DNA of 64,000 nt from Halosegnis longus (GTDB taxonomy: Archaea; Halobacteriota; Halobacteria; Halobacteriales; Haloarculaceae). The notes under the pieces were generated by a model. That model did not search any database, was not told the origin of the DNA, and saw nothing but the letters and a program-made list of their open reading frames with translations. Position numbers and translations under genes: made by a program. The DNA lies in the NCBI RefSeq assembly GCF_009663395.1, contig NZ_QKNW01000001.1, positions 1,736,001-1,800,000 on the forward strand, written 5' to 3'. Of the stretch, positions 34,562 to 43,645 are shown piece by piece (position 1 is the first letter of the stretch; every line of letters starts with the position of its first letter).

Positions 34562-36460
34562 TTACTCGACGAGCGTCGAACGGAGGTCGTCGTCGAGTTC
34601 GGCATCGCTCATTTTCTCGACCAGCGCGTCGAGCACTTCCTCGCGCGCGCCGGGCACGAACTTGATGGAGCCGACGACGAGGTGGCCGCCGCCGCTGACG
34701 CCCGCCCCCGGTAGTTCCTCGGTCAGTTCGGACACCATCTCCGGGATGTCGAGGCGGACGCCGTCGGACCGAAGGACGGCGAAGTCCGGCCCGAACCCGA
34801 TGGTGATGACCGGGTCGCCCGTCTCCTGCACCTTGCGGTCGTGAATCTCGCCCGTCGTCTTCCCCGGCGCGGGGTAGATGAACCGGTGTGCGAACTCGTC
34901 CACGTCGACCCGATAGAGGTGCGCGTCGTTCGACAGCATCTCGTGGTCGATGTGCGGGAGCGCGTCCTCGACCTGCTTCGTTACGTCGCGCTCGGCGCGC
35001 TCGGCGAGGAACTCCACGAGGTCGTGGTGGCGTTCGGCGTCGCCGCCGAGGTTCAACACGTCCTCGATGACGGCGTCACCGGAGTTGTAGCGGAGCCAGT
35101 GGGCGGCGTAGTCGAGCGCCTCGCTGATGTCGTGGAGGTCGTCCTTCTCGTAGCCGGCTTCGCTCGCGAGCGCGAGGTAATCGTCCATCGCGTCGGCCTG
35201 CGAGCGGTCGGCGAGTCCCGCGACCGCGGGAACGTGTTCGAGGTCGGCAGAGAGCGACGGGTCGATCATCCGCGCGAGTTCGACGCTCATCATCCCCGTC
35301 GTGATGCGGTAATCCTCGTCGTGGAGGTACGGATTGACGTGGGCGTCGAGCAGCGGCTCGACGGCCTCCGGGTCGGGGTGGTGGTGGTCGACGACGACAA
35401 TCGGGATGTCGTACTGGGCGAGCGCGCGGTAGGCGGGCGTGTCCTCCTCCGTCGAGCCGTTGTCCAACATCAACAGGAGCGGGAGCTTCTGGCCGTGTCG
35501 CTCCTGGTCTTCGAGCGCGTAGTTCAGGTCCCGCGTCATGTCCTCCATCTCGTAGTACGGGGCCTTCGAGGGGAGCCGGCGGAACAGGTGCTGTGGTGCC
35601 TGGCTGTCCTCGTGCACCTCGCTGATGAAGCTCTGGAGCGCGAGCTGGACCGGGACGGACGCACACATGCCGTCGCCGTCGGCGTGGTGGCGCATCCGGA
35701 TCGGGCGGCCGTCGAGCACTGCTCGCCGGAGCCGTTTCGCGACGCCGCGAAGCTCCTCGCGAATCGGCTCGAAGGCCTCCCACTCGATGAGCGGCTCGAC
35801 TTCCGCCGGCGCGGCCGTCTCGTCTAACTGCGTTTCGAGCCGCTCGCGGACCTCGTCGCTCTCCTCGCCGTCGAGTCGCGCGAGTTCGTCGACCTCGACC
35901 TGAATCGCGCCCTCGCGGGTCTCCACGTCGCCGGTCACGCGGACGATGTCGCCGATCTCGATGTCGGGATACGCGCGGACGCCTGCCTCCTCGAAGGCCG
36001 CAGCCGGAACGACACCGGAGCCGTCACGCAGTTGGAACAGCGTCGGCCCGCCGGTCTGTTTGATACCGACGACTTCGCCCTCGACGTGGACCGCCTGGCC
36101 GACGGAGTCGGCGAGGTCGGAGACGCCGACGTTCTCGCCGTGGCGCACCTCGACGGTGACCGGGTCGGCGGGGTCGGCCTCGTGGAAGGACAAGTCGCCG
36201 TCCTCGCGAATTTCGGCGAGTTCGACGACGAACTCGTCGCCGACCTCGTACTCGCCGTCGAGGACGGAGTCGTGGACGAGCCCGGAGACGTGCGCTGAGA
36301 TGTCGACGAAGACGCCGTACTCGACGACGCCGTTGACGGTCGCGTGATACAGCGCGCCCTCCTCCACGTCGGCGAAGGTACAGCCGTCGGCGAGCGCGTA
36401 GACGGTGGGGCCGGCAGCCCCCGTGCTGGGACTTTCTCCAGCATCAACAGATGGAACCAT
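34562..36460 (-). CDS. DHH-family phosphoesterase/exonuclease with S1 and OB domains (archaeal RecJ-like)
   Basis: The 632-residue protein has an S1-like RNA-binding fold at the start (about 15-90, GALYHATVNGVVEYGVFVDI), an OB fold (about 110-190, VEGEVVGIKQTGGPTLFQLRD), a DHH domain with RHHADGDGMCAS (about 265) and VVVDHHHPD, and a DHHA1 domain with SGGGHLVVGS near the end. The metal-binding His/Asp residues are intact, so it should be an active nuclease or phosphoesterase acting on nucleic acid (RecJ-like). The start at 36460 follows a TATA-poor region; the upstream codons to 36499 encode a less acidic extension. Confidence 0.88.
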   Translation of the reverse strand: MVPSVDAGESPSTGAAGPTVYALADGCTFADVEEGALYHATVNGVVEYGVFVDISAHVSGLVHDSVLDGEYEVGDEFVVELAEIREDGDLSFHEADPADPVTVEVRHGENVGVSDLADSVGQAVHVEGEVVGIKQTGGPTLFQLRDGSGVVPAAAFEEAGVRAYPDIEIGDIVRVTGDVETREGAIQVEVDELARLDGEESDEVRERLETQLDETAAPAEVEPLIEWEAFEPIREELRGVAKRLRRAVLDGRPIRMRHHADGDGMCASVPVQLALQSFISEVHEDSQAPQHLFRRLPSKAPYYEMEDMTRDLNYALEDQERHGQKLPLLLMLDNGSTEEDTPAYRALAQYDIPIVVVDHHHPDPEAVEPLLDAHVNPYLHDEDYRITTGMMSVELARMIDPSLSADLEHVPAVAGLADRSQADAMDDYLALASEAGYEKDDLHDISEALDYAAHWLRYNSGDAVIEDVLNLGGDAERHHDLVEFLAERAERDVTKQVEDALPHIDHEMLSNDAHLYRVDVDEFAHRFIYPAPGKTTGEIHDRKVQETGDPVITIGFGPDFAVLRSDGVRLDIPEMVSELTEELPGAGVSGGGHLVVGSIKFVPGAREEVLDALVEKMSDAELDDDLRSTLVE

Positions 36461-36567
36461 TAGTGAGTATTGCGGCCTTTCTCCCGTTAAGCGTTTCACT
36501 TCCCGGCAGGGGCCGCCGAGACGCCGCCTATCGGAACCCTTAGTTTTGCGCCGACCCGAATCTGCGT

Positions 36568-37053
36568 ATGCGTCTGTTCCGGTCGAGTACGGTGATCGGT
36601 ATCGCAGAGGGCGCCCTCTCGTTTGCCCGTTCCGCCGCGGAGGACACCCACCCCGACGAGTACATGGGGCTCCTCCGCGGCGAGGACGCCCGCGACCTCG
36701 GGCTCGACCGCGACGGCACCGTCGTCACCGACGTGCTCATCATCCCCGGAACGACCTCCTCGCCCGTCAGCGCCACCGTCCGTTCTGACATGATTCCGAC
36801 CGGCGCACGCTCCGTCGGCTCGCTCCACTCTCACCCGAACGGCGTGCTTCGCCCCTCCGACCAGGACCTCCAGACGTTCGGCAACGGCAGCGTCCACGTC
36901 ATCCTCGGTGCGCCCTACGGTCCCGACGACTGGCGCGCGTTCGACCGGAGCGGCGACCACCGCGAGCTGGAGGTGCTCGACGTCGAGCTTCCCGACGACG
37001 ACTTCTTCGATTTCACGCAGGCTGATATCGACGCCGAGCTGGAGGGACGATGA
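36568..37053 (+). CDS. JAMM/MPN+ metalloprotease (desampylase-like, JAMM2 type)
   Basis: The 161-residue protein contains the zinc-protease motif: E31, then H87-S-H89-P and seven residues later S97-x-x-D100 (JAMM: E, HxHP, SxxD), all present. Haloarchaeal JAMM proteins cleave SAMP (ubiquitin-like) tags from proteins; HvJAMM1 of Haloferax is the proven desampylase, whereas JAMM2-type relatives are less studied. It begins [20 protein letters not shown]. It overlaps ribL by four bases (ATGA). Confidence 0.85.
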   Translation: MRLFRSSTVIGIAEGALSFARSAAEDTHPDEYMGLLRGEDARDLGLDRDGTVVTDVLIIPGTTSSPVSATVRSDMIPTGARSVGSLHSHPNGVLRPSDQDLQTFGNGSVHVILGAPYGPDDWRAFDRSGDHRELEVLDVELPDDDFFDFTQADIDAELEGR

Positions 37054-37475
37054 CGACGGTCGTCGCACAGGGGACCTTCGACATCCTCCACCCCGGCCAC
37101 CTTCATTACCTGCGTGAGGCCGGCTCGATGGGTGATGAACTCCACGTCATCCTCGCGCGCCGGTCCAACGTCACCCACAAGGAGCCGCCGATTTTACCCG
37201 ACACCCAGCGCCGGGAGATGGTCGATGCGCTCGACCCCGTCACCGAGGCCCACCTCGGCCACGAGTCGGATATCTTCGTCCCCATCGAGCGCATCGACCC
37301 GGACGTCATCGTGCTCGGCCACGACCAACACCACGACGACGACGCCATCCGCCGCGCGCTCGCCGACCGCGGCATCGACTGCGAGGTCGTTCGCGCCACG
37401 CCACACGAGACCGACGAGGAAGTGCTCTCGACGGGTCGCATCATCGACCGCATCTGCGAACAGCGGTGCGGGTAG
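37050..37475 (+). CDS. ribL: FAD synthase RibL (FMN adenylyltransferase)
   Basis: The 141-residue nucleotidyltransferase transfers AMP from ATP to FMN. It has the HxGH motif at H14-P-G-H17 in [12 protein letters not shown] and the second motif near the end ([12 protein letters not shown]), with [15 protein letters not shown] between. This matches archaeal RibL, a family distinct from bacterial RibF. The start overlaps the JAMM protease stop by four bases. It completes flavin-cofactor formation begun by RibH at 31413, though not in one operon. Confidence 0.92.
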   Translation: MTTVVAQGTFDILHPGHLHYLREAGSMGDELHVILARRSNVTHKEPPILPDTQRREMVDALDPVTEAHLGHESDIFVPIERIDPDVIVLGHDQHHDDDAIRRALADRGIDCEVVRATPHETDEEVLSTGRIIDRICEQRCG

Positions 37476-37476
37476 C

Positions 37477-39078
37477 TCACTCGAACTGGAGTCGCCGCGC
37501 CGCGAGCAGACAGCCGACTCCGAGCACACCGAGCACCGCGATTAGCCCAGCCGGGCGCTCGCCACCGCTCCCGCTGGCCCGCCAGTCGCGGTCGAAGACG
37601 TTCCGGTAGTAGTCCGACACAGCAGCCCCCGACACTGCGAGCAGCACCTCTCTGTTTTCCCGCGCCGAGTTGTCGTTCCAGTTCATGCTCCCGAGGACGA
37701 CGGTCTCGTCGATGACGACACCCTTGGCGTGTACCTTCTCGTACCCCTGCGGGCGGGCGAGCCGCGCCGTGAGCGAGAGTCCCTCGCGTTCCGCAATGTG
37801 ATTCAGCCGATCTACGATGCGGCGATTCTCCTCCTCGACGTACCACGCACCCGACAGCAGTATCCGGACCTCGACGCCGCGGCGGGCCGCCTCAACGGTT
37901 GCCGCGACGAGCGACTGGTCGACGCTTCCGACGCTCATCTGAAGTACGCGGACCGACGACTCCGCCCGCTCGATACGGCGAACCACCTCCCGCTCGGCGT
38001 TGTCCGGCGCGGTGAGCAGCGACACGGACTCGTAGTCGAGCGTCGCGGGCTCCGTCCGGGCCCGGAACGACCCCGAGACGGGCGACTCGCTGGTGAACGT
38101 CTCCCCCTCGCGGAACTCTCTCCAGGGGATCGCCGCCCGATACCCGAAGTCGCCGGCGAACGTCTCCGCGAGTCGACTGACGACCGCCTCGTCAGCGACG
38201 GTCGCGCCCCAGCCGCGCGACGACGTGCCGCCGACCCCGGACGGCTTCCAGTTTTCCGTCAGGACGGTCGCCCGGCCGTCAGCGACGGCGTACTTCGCGT
38301 GGTGGTAGCGGTAGCGCGCCGTCGGCCCGTCGACGACCCGGACCCCGACTCCCGCGTTCACAAGTCGGTCCAGTCGCGCGGCCTGTTCACTCGTGATGCC
38401 GCCGACTGGCCCGCCTTCCAGCAGGACCCGCACCCGTGCACCGCGGTCGTGTGCCCGGACGAGTGCGTCGGTCACGCGCCGGGAGGTGAGCGTGTAGCCG
38501 GCCAGCAGGACGCGCTCGTCGGCCTGCTCGATTGGCGCGAGCGCGGCCGCTGGCGCGTCGGGTAAGACGAAGCCGCGCGCCTCGCCGCTCGTGCCGTCGA
38601 CGACCGGATACTCGGTCACGCCGACCGGTCGCCACCGTCCGTCACTGTACACCTCGGCTTCGGGTGCGTCCTCGTACGCGAGCGCGGCGACGGTTTCGCC
38701 GTCGCGCTGCAGCCGGAGCCGTTCGCCGCTGTTCGAGAGCCGCGGGAGCGGGACCTCGACGACGCTTCGATTCCCGGGTCGCCGGACCGCCTCTGGATGG
38801 GCGGTCAAAATCACGGTTCCGGTCGCGTTCACCGCCGGCAGCCCCAGTCGTTCCTCCCCGTCGTCGAGCGTGTACGCAGAGAGGTTTGTCCCCTCACCCA
38901 CAGTCACCGCGACGTACTCACCGCGGTCGTTCTCCGCGAGCGGGTTCGCGGCGACCGACGCGAACGCGGGATGCGGACCGTCCTCGGCGGTCGGTTCGTC
39001 GGCCGCGACCGCGACAGCCCCGGCTCCCGACGCGACGGTGAGCAGACACGCGAGGAGGACGAGTCGGAGGTGAGCCAC
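37477..39078 (-). CDS. Secreted phospholipase-D-family protein with C-terminal membrane anchor
   Basis: The 533-residue protein has a signal peptide (about 1-26, LVLLACLLTVASGAGAVAVA), a lamin-tail-like beta domain (about 35-175), and two PLD half-sites: HHAKYAVADGRATVLTENW and VHAKGVVIDETVVLGSMNW, each with the H-x-K-x4-D core. It ends with a hydrophobic helix (GLIAVLGVLGVGCLLAA) and a basic tail, so it probably sits on the outer face of the membrane. PLD proteins may be lipases, nucleases or transferases; substrate is unknown. It converges on ribL one base apart. Confidence 0.85.
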   Translation of the reverse strand: MAHLRLVLLACLLTVASGAGAVAVAADEPTAEDGPHPAFASVAANPLAENDRGEYVAVTVGEGTNLSAYTLDDGEERLGLPAVNATGTVILTAHPEAVRRPGNRSVVEVPLPRLSNSGERLRLQRDGETVAALAYEDAPEAEVYSDGRWRPVGVTEYPVVDGTSGEARGFVLPDAPAAALAPIEQADERVLLAGYTLTSRRVTDALVRAHDRGARVRVLLEGGPVGGITSEQAARLDRLVNAGVGVRVVDGPTARYRYHHAKYAVADGRATVLTENWKPSGVGGTSSRGWGATVADEAVVSRLAETFAGDFGYRAAIPWREFREGETFTSESPVSGSFRARTEPATLDYESVSLLTAPDNAEREVVRRIERAESSVRVLQMSVGSVDQSLVAATVEAARRGVEVRILLSGAWYVEEENRRIVDRLNHIAEREGLSLTARLARPQGYEKVHAKGVVIDETVVLGSMNWNDNSARENREVLLAVSGAAVSDYYRNVFDRDWRASGSGGERPAGLIAVLGVLGVGCLLAARRLQFE

Positions 39079-39108
39079 GCGACGGGTGGCGCGGCTCCGG
39101 TGATAAAG

Positions 39109-40398
39109 TTACGCGGCCGCGGTCGCGCCGAGGTGGTCTTCGGCCTTCTCGGCTTCCGACTGCACGAGGAACGAGCGGTCGTCGACGTACTGGGCGGCCT
39201 CTTCGAGGGCGCGTTCCGTGCCGATTTGGACGAGTGCCCACGCCGCCGCGGCGCGGACGCCGTCGCGCTCCTCCTCGGCGAGCACGTCGCCGAGCGGCTC
39301 GACCGCGCGGGTGTCGCCGATGCGACCGAGCGCGCGGGCGGCCTGCGACCGGACCTCGTAATCCTCGGCGACGAGCCGGTTCGCGACCGGCTGTGTCGAC
39401 TCCGGCGAGCCGATTTCGCCGAGCGCCTTCAGGACGGTCTTCTGGAGCGGCGGGTTCGACTCGTCGCTGATGTAGTCGTGGAGCATCTCGCAGGCCGCGT
39501 CGTCGCCGATCTTGCCGAGCACTTCGATGGCGGGTCGGTCACGCCGCTGTGCGAGCCCCTCCATCGCGTCGTACGCCTCCGGCGCGCCGAGCCGGCGGAA
39601 CGCCTCCACGCAGTTGTCCTGCATGAACTCCGAGTCGAACGTCTCGAAGGCGGTCAGGATGCGCTCGGGGTCGTTCTCCTGTTCGGCGATGCGGACGACG
39701 CCCAACTCCGGCGGGAAGTCCTTGCGGTTGTCCGAGTCGAGCCGGTCGTAGAACCCCTCGACGGTGAGCTGTTCGACGACGGTGAGGTCGTCCCACTCCT
39801 CTGTGGCCTCCAGCGCGTCGGCGAACGCGTCCGTGGCCTCCAACAGCGCGGCAATGGTCTCGGCGTCGTCGTCGGCGTCGAGGTCGGCGTCGGCGACGGC
39901 CTCGGCCACGCTATCGAGGGCGGCGGTGTAATCCTCGGGGAAGTCGGAGCCGTACTCGACGCTGGTGTCGAGGGTGCTGGTGACGCTCTCGGTGAGCGTC
40001 TCGGTCGCCGCGATTACGTCCGGCTCGCCGTCTTCGGTCCAGCGGGTGTCGGTGATGGTCTCGCTGCCCGCCTCGATGGCGTCGACCACGTCGCTCCCGT
40101 AGGGGCCGCGCTGTGCCTCGAGCTGGCCGCGAAGCTCCTCCAGTCGCCCGGTGAGCCGCTCTGCCGGCGGCTCTTCGTCCTCGTCGTCCGGTTCGGGAAA
40201 CGACGCGTTCTCGATTTGCGTCTCGGCGGCGTCGAGCGTCGCCTCGACCTCGTCGAGGTCGGCCTCGGTCTCGGCGGCCTCGAGTGCCGTCTCGGCCTCG
40301 TCGAGTCGTTCGTCCACTGTCTCGGGCGTGACGTCGACGGCCGTCTCCTCGTCGGCCGGCGCGTCGGTCTCGTCGGTCTCGTCGCTCCCGTCGCTCAT
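39109..40398 (-). CDS. HEAT-repeat protein with acidic coiled N-terminus
   Basis: The 429-residue protein has an acidic helical N-terminus (about 1-110), a central helical region, and from about residue 230 onward a run of HEAT repeats: AIEVLGKIGDDAACEMLHDY, TVLKALGEIGSPESTQPVAN, AARALGRIGDTRAVEPLGDV and AAWALVQIGTERALEEAAQY. HEAT arrays form protein-protein scaffolds. It is cytosolic with no enzyme motif. Function unknown. It follows the archaetidylserine synthase gene on the same strand by 39 bases. Confidence 0.88.
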   Translation of the reverse strand: MSDGSDETDETDAPADEETAVDVTPETVDERLDEAETALEAAETEADLDEVEATLDAAETQIENASFPEPDDEDEEPPAERLTGRLEELRGQLEAQRGPYGSDVVDAIEAGSETITDTRWTEDGEPDVIAATETLTESVTSTLDTSVEYGSDFPEDYTAALDSVAEAVADADLDADDDAETIAALLEATDAFADALEATEEWDDLTVVEQLTVEGFYDRLDSDNRKDFPPELGVVRIAEQENDPERILTAFETFDSEFMQDNCVEAFRRLGAPEAYDAMEGLAQRRDRPAIEVLGKIGDDAACEMLHDYISDESNPPLQKTVLKALGEIGSPESTQPVANRLVAEDYEVRSQAARALGRIGDTRAVEPLGDVLAEEERDGVRAAAAWALVQIGTERALEEAAQYVDDRSFLVQSEAEKAEDHLGATAAA

Positions 40399-40437
40399 AC
40401 CGTTCTCTCCGTGAGTTGCAGAAAAGAGCGTTTCCCT

Positions 40438-41145
40438 TCACTCACGCCAGTAGAACCGCGGCGACAGCGTGACGTACGCCAGCGCACAGATGAGCAACGC
40501 GATGGGGAAGGCCCGCCGGAGCGCCGACGGGAACAACACGGTACACGCCTGCACCGCGCCGAGAATCAGCGCGTCACCGGCAAGGAGGTCCGGATAGGTG
40601 ATCGGTGCGAGCATCGCGACCGCGAGCACGACCGTCGCGCCCACAGCAATCGTCGGGCCGACGACGCCGTAGATGACGCTGCCGGTCGCGGTGACGCCAG
40701 CTACCTGGAGTGCAGCGAGCAGCGTCGCGGCCAGCGTCGTCTGGACGCCTTCTGTCGTGGTGTCGTCCTCGTCGTAGGCGGCGTACATCCCGAGTCTGAG
40801 GACGCCGGCCGCGACGAACAGGCCACCGGCGACGAGCGGGGCGACTGTTGCGGCTCCGAGCGTGAATCCGGAGCCGACGCCGGCGAGACTGAATACGAGC
40901 ACAGCGGGCGCGACGACGAACGTCGACACGTCGGCGAGCGCATCGAGGAACGCGCCGGCCTCAGAGGAGCCGTATCTGCGGGCGACCACGCCGTCCAGCC
41001 CGTCGGCAATCGCGCCCAGCAGGATGAGCCGTGCCGCGAGCGTCGGCTCCACGGTGGCGACGGCGGCGGCGACGAAGCCGATAGCCGCGTTGGTGACGGT
41101 CACGATGTCGGCTGCTGACACCCTGCCGACGAACCGTGGCTTCAT
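40438..41145 (-). CDS. pssA: Archaetidylserine synthase (CDP-alcohol phosphatidyltransferase)
   Basis: The 235-residue membrane enzyme has the CDP-alcohol phosphatidyltransferase motif D-G-x2-A-R-x8-G-x3-D-x3-D in GLDGVVARRYGSSEAGAFLD, with about six to seven hydrophobic helices. It would make archaetidylserine, the precursor of archaetidylethanolamine. In Haloferax this pathway (PssA/PssD) is needed for archaeosortase-mediated anchoring of S-layer protein (established). No decarboxylase (PssD) is encoded nearby. The CDS starts at the ATG at 41145. Confidence 0.9.
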   Translation of the reverse strand: MKPRFVGRVSAADIVTVTNAAIGFVAAAVATVEPTLAARLILLGAIADGLDGVVARRYGSSEAGAFLDALADVSTFVVAPAVLVFSLAGVGSGFTLGAATVAPLVAGGLFVAAGVLRLGMYAAYDEDDTTTEGVQTTLAATLLAALQVAGVTATGSVIYGVVGPTIAVGATVVLAVAMLAPITYPDLLAGDALILGAVQACTVLFPSALRRAFPIALLICALAYVTLSPRFYWRE

Positions 41146-41234
41146 ATCTCTGGGTCGCCGGTCGCTCCCTTATGCGGTTCGCTTCGACGGTCGAACCACG
41201 GAACGTTTAGCCCCGTATCCCCAATCAAACGGTA

Positions 41235-41645
41235 ATGAAGCGCCGGACTCTTCTCGCGACGGTGGGGACGGTCGCAACCGCGAGCCTCGCGGGCTGTTCC
41301 AGCGGCCTGTCCGAAGAGGACTACGACATCGGGATGACAGCAAACCAGTTTCGCCCGACCAGCTACACCGTGAGCGTCGGCGACACGGTCGTGTGGGGGA
41401 ATCCGAGCTCGCGGGGCCACTCCGTCACCGCCTACGAGGACGCGCTCCCCGAGGGGGCCGACTTCTTCGCCTCGGGCGGAGCCGACACCGAGTCGGCAGC
41501 CAGAGACGGCTTCTGGGGGAGCAGTCGGGGACGACTCGCCTCCGGTGACCTGTACGAGCACACCTTCGAGGTCGCCGGCGAGTTCCCGTACTTCTGTATC
41601 CCCCACGAGGACGGCGGGATGGTTGGCACTATCGTCGTCGAATAA
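41235..41645 (+). CDS. Halocyanin (plastocyanin-like copper lipoprotein)
   Basis: The 136-residue protein begins MKRRTLLATVGTVATASLAG followed by Cys: a twin-arginine signal ending in a lipobox. The mature part is a cupredoxin fold with type-1 copper ligands His in SRGHSVTAY and Cys, His and Met in YFCIPHEDGGMVG. It carries electrons on the outer side of the membrane, as halocyanins do. A single gene, likely with its own promoter in the 89-base gap after divergent pssA. Confidence 0.9.
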   Translation: MKRRTLLATVGTVATASLAGCSSGLSEEDYDIGMTANQFRPTSYTVSVGDTVVWGNPSSRGHSVTAYEDALPEGADFFASGGADTESAARDGFWGSSRGRLASGDLYEHTFEVAGEFPYFCIPHEDGGMVGTIVVE

Positions 41646-41662
41646 ACGGAAAAGACGCTGCG

Positions 41663-42301
41663 TTACTCGACCTCGACGTCGTCTTCGTCCACGTCGACCG
41701 CGGTGTCTTCCTCCTCTGCGACCTCTTCCGGGCGTGCTTCGAGCGTGAGCTTCTGAATCTCGACGCGGCGAAGCGGGTAGATGGTCTTGGCCTCCGCGTA
41801 GATGGCCGAGGAGAGCCGCCCTTCGACGATGCTGTCGATGACTTCGTTGAACGTGTGTTCCTGTGCCGTCTCGCGCACGATGTCCGTCATCGTGCGGCGG
41901 ATGGCGCGCTCCTGGCTGTGGTCCGCCTTCTTAGTCGTGAAGGCGACGGGCTGAATCTGGATGCGGTAGTCGTCGCTCGTGAGAATCGTCTCGAACGACT
42001 CGATCTTCGAGGAGCCGTGTCGGACGAGCGAGCGCAGGTAATCACGCGTGAGCGTGTACTCGACGAACTCCGTGTAGACGGCGTCCGAGCCGACGTCGGT
42101 GATGCGGAACGTCAGCTTCGTGTTGTTCTCGCTGGCGTTGTCCTGTAGCTCGCCGAGGGTCGTCTCGATGGTTCGGTTGTAGAGCTGTTCTGGTTCGTCT
42201 GCGGTGGTCTCACCGAGCTCCGCCCGGTCGAACTGCTCGGGGGCGATGACGGTGTACCACTTCTTTTCTTGACTCTGCTTGGATACGCTTCGGTCACTCA
42301 T
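41663..42301 (-). CDS. rps3ae: 30S ribosomal protein eS1 (S3Ae)
   Basis: The 212-residue protein matches archaeal/eukaryotic S3Ae: KKWYTVIAPEQFDRAELGET, LTFRITDVGSDAVYTEF, DYLRSLVRHGSSKIE, and IYPLRRVEIQKLTL. The last 25 residues are an acidic tail. It is the final gene of the minus-strand cluster S15 - RecJ/Cdc45-like - Pcc1 - S3Ae; its ATG overlaps the end of pcc1 by eight bases. A component of the small ribosomal subunit near the mRNA exit. Confidence 0.95.
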   Translation of the reverse strand: MSDRSVSKQSQEKKWYTVIAPEQFDRAELGETTADEPEQLYNRTIETTLGELQDNASENNTKLTFRITDVGSDAVYTEFVEYTLTRDYLRSLVRHGSSKIESFETILTSDDYRIQIQPVAFTTKKADHSQERAIRRTMTDIVRETAQEHTFNEVIDSIVEGRLSSAIYAEAKTIYPLRRVEIQKLTLEARPEEVAEEEDTAVDVDEDDVEVE

Positions 42302-42521
42302 TGTTGGATGTTGTGTCTGTAATCGTCTGGTCTGCTACTATCAGATTCCGTACGTAGTCGTCCGCCGACGTGCGGAGGCCGCCGGTCGTCTCGCGAGCGA
42401 TGGTCGTCTCGACCACCTCGCCGTCGACCGTCGTCTCCATCTCCGTGGTGTTGTCCGGTTCCAGCGCCGCGGCCACCGCGGCCGCGCGCTCGTGTGTCGT
42501 CCGGACGGTCGCGCGCTTCAT
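42294..42521 (-). CDS. pcc1: KEOPS complex subunit Pcc1
   Basis: The 75-residue protein has the Pcc1 fold signature: a first strand and helix (ATVRTTHERAAAVAAALEPD), then ETTVDGEVVETTIARE and a C-terminal helix TSADDYVRNLIVADQTI. KEOPS makes the t6A modification of tRNAs and also functions in telomere and DNA maintenance in other organisms. Pcc1 is its dimerising, tRNA-contacting subunit. The gene overlaps the RecJ-like gene by four bases (ATGA) and S3Ae by eight. Confidence 0.87.
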   Translation of the reverse strand: MKRATVRTTHERAAAVAAALEPDNTTEMETTVDGEVVETTIARETTGGLRTSADDYVRNLIVADQTITDTTSNNE

Positions 42522-43645
42522 ACCGCGCGACGCACCTCCGTCTCGGCGGTGTCGGCGTCGATCCCCTCGATGTAGCCGGTCGTCGTCCGCCCCGTCGCGG
42601 TCGCCTCCGCCTGCTCGCCCACGCGCCGGGCGTGCTCGCCGGCGTGTTCCCCCGACAGCGCCGCCCGCTCACCGTCGACGGCGAGCGCGAGCGACTCCGG
42701 CGAGCGAAACGCCTGTGCGAGCCTGGCGACGGTCCCCAGCGGGGCCGTCTCCGCGACCCGAACCACGAACAAGCCGTTGTGGCGGGCGGTCTCTCCGGCT
42801 CGCAGGCCGGTGTGAGCCGCCGTCGCGTGGTCGCGCCAGACGTCGAGCGCCTCGTCGGCGCGTCTCGGCTCCTCGTCGGCGCGCGCGGCGTCGATAGCCA
42901 GCGCCACGCCGAGTCCGGGCCGGCGTCGGGCGCAGGCGTCGAGCACGTCGGCGTAGCCGCCGACCGTCGCGAACGGGCCGCCGACGTGTGGACGCAGGAC
43001 GCGCTCGACGCGCTCTGCGGCGTGGGCGGGTGCGTCCTCGATTGCGCGGAGCGCGACCGCCGACGCGATTCGCCGGTGGGTCTCCGAATCGAGCGACTCG
43101 GCGTCGAGCCCGCCGACGAGTGCCGCCGCGGTGTCGCGTGCGGCCGAGAAGCCGGCGTGGACGAGCGTCGAGTGGGCGAGCCCATCGACGAGCGTCTCCG
43201 TGTCGCCGCCGACCGGCACCGCGACGCCGGGTCTGCGGTCGAGCTTCGCCGTCGCCGGCTCGTACAGCGGCGTGTTCTCGCCGGGCGTGTAGCCGGCCGC
43301 GACGGCTCCTGCGAGCGCGAGGACGGCGTCGGCGTCGGTCCCGATGTCGTCCGCCGCGGTGTAGGCCGTCGCCGACAGCGGCTCGTCGGTGAGCGCGATG
43401 TCGGCGTCGGCGTCGGCTCCGAGACACACGGTGAGGTCACCGTCGGTGACGGTGATATCCGGGACCGCCCTGACTGAGGCGTGAAACGGGGTGTCGGTCG
43501 CGTGGAGCGCAGCCGCCAGTTGGCCGAGCGCCGCGAGGGCGTCGCCGTCGGCGGTCGCCTGGAGCCGAACGAAGTCGGCGTCGCGACAGGCGGCCGCGAG
43601 GCTCTCGGCCGGGGCGGACTGTGCTGGACGACCGGATTGTGTCAT
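42518..43645 (-). CDS. RecJ/Cdc45-like protein without the DHH catalytic motif
   Basis: The 375-residue protein lies where many archaea have a RecJ-family gene between S15 and KEOPS/ribosomal genes. It has the fold elements (LQATADGDALAALGQLAAAL; LTVCLGADADADIALTDEP; a DHHA1-like C-terminal part with NGLFVVRVAETAPLGTVARL), but I cannot find the Asp-His-His triad or the usual HxDxDG/DHH residues. It is therefore likely inactive as an exonuclease, similar to Cdc45, which descends from RecJ and serves as a structural part of the replicative helicase. It is immediately adjacent to S15 (zero spacing) and overlaps pcc1. Confidence 0.75.
   Translation of the reverse strand: MTQSGRPAQSAPAESLAAACRDADFVRLQATADGDALAALGQLAAALHATDTPFHASVRAVPDITVTDGDLTVCLGADADADIALTDEPLSATAYTAADDIGTDADAVLALAGAVAAGYTPGENTPLYEPATAKLDRRPGVAVPVGGDTETLVDGLAHSTLVHAGFSAARDTAAALVGGLDAESLDSETHRRIASAVALRAIEDAPAHAAERVERVLRPHVGGPFATVGGYADVLDACARRRPGLGVALAIDAARADEEPRRADEALDVWRDHATAAHTGLRAGETARHNGLFVVRVAETAPLGTVARLAQAFRSPESLALAVDGERAALSGEHAGEHARRVGEQAEATATGRTTTGYIEGIDADTAETEVRRAV

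Noticed and set aside
38797-41118. Very long open frame on the plus strand opposite the PLD, HEAT and PssA genes
   Set aside because: It is antisense to three genes with clear family motifs and arises from high third-position GC; its composition is not that of a real protein.
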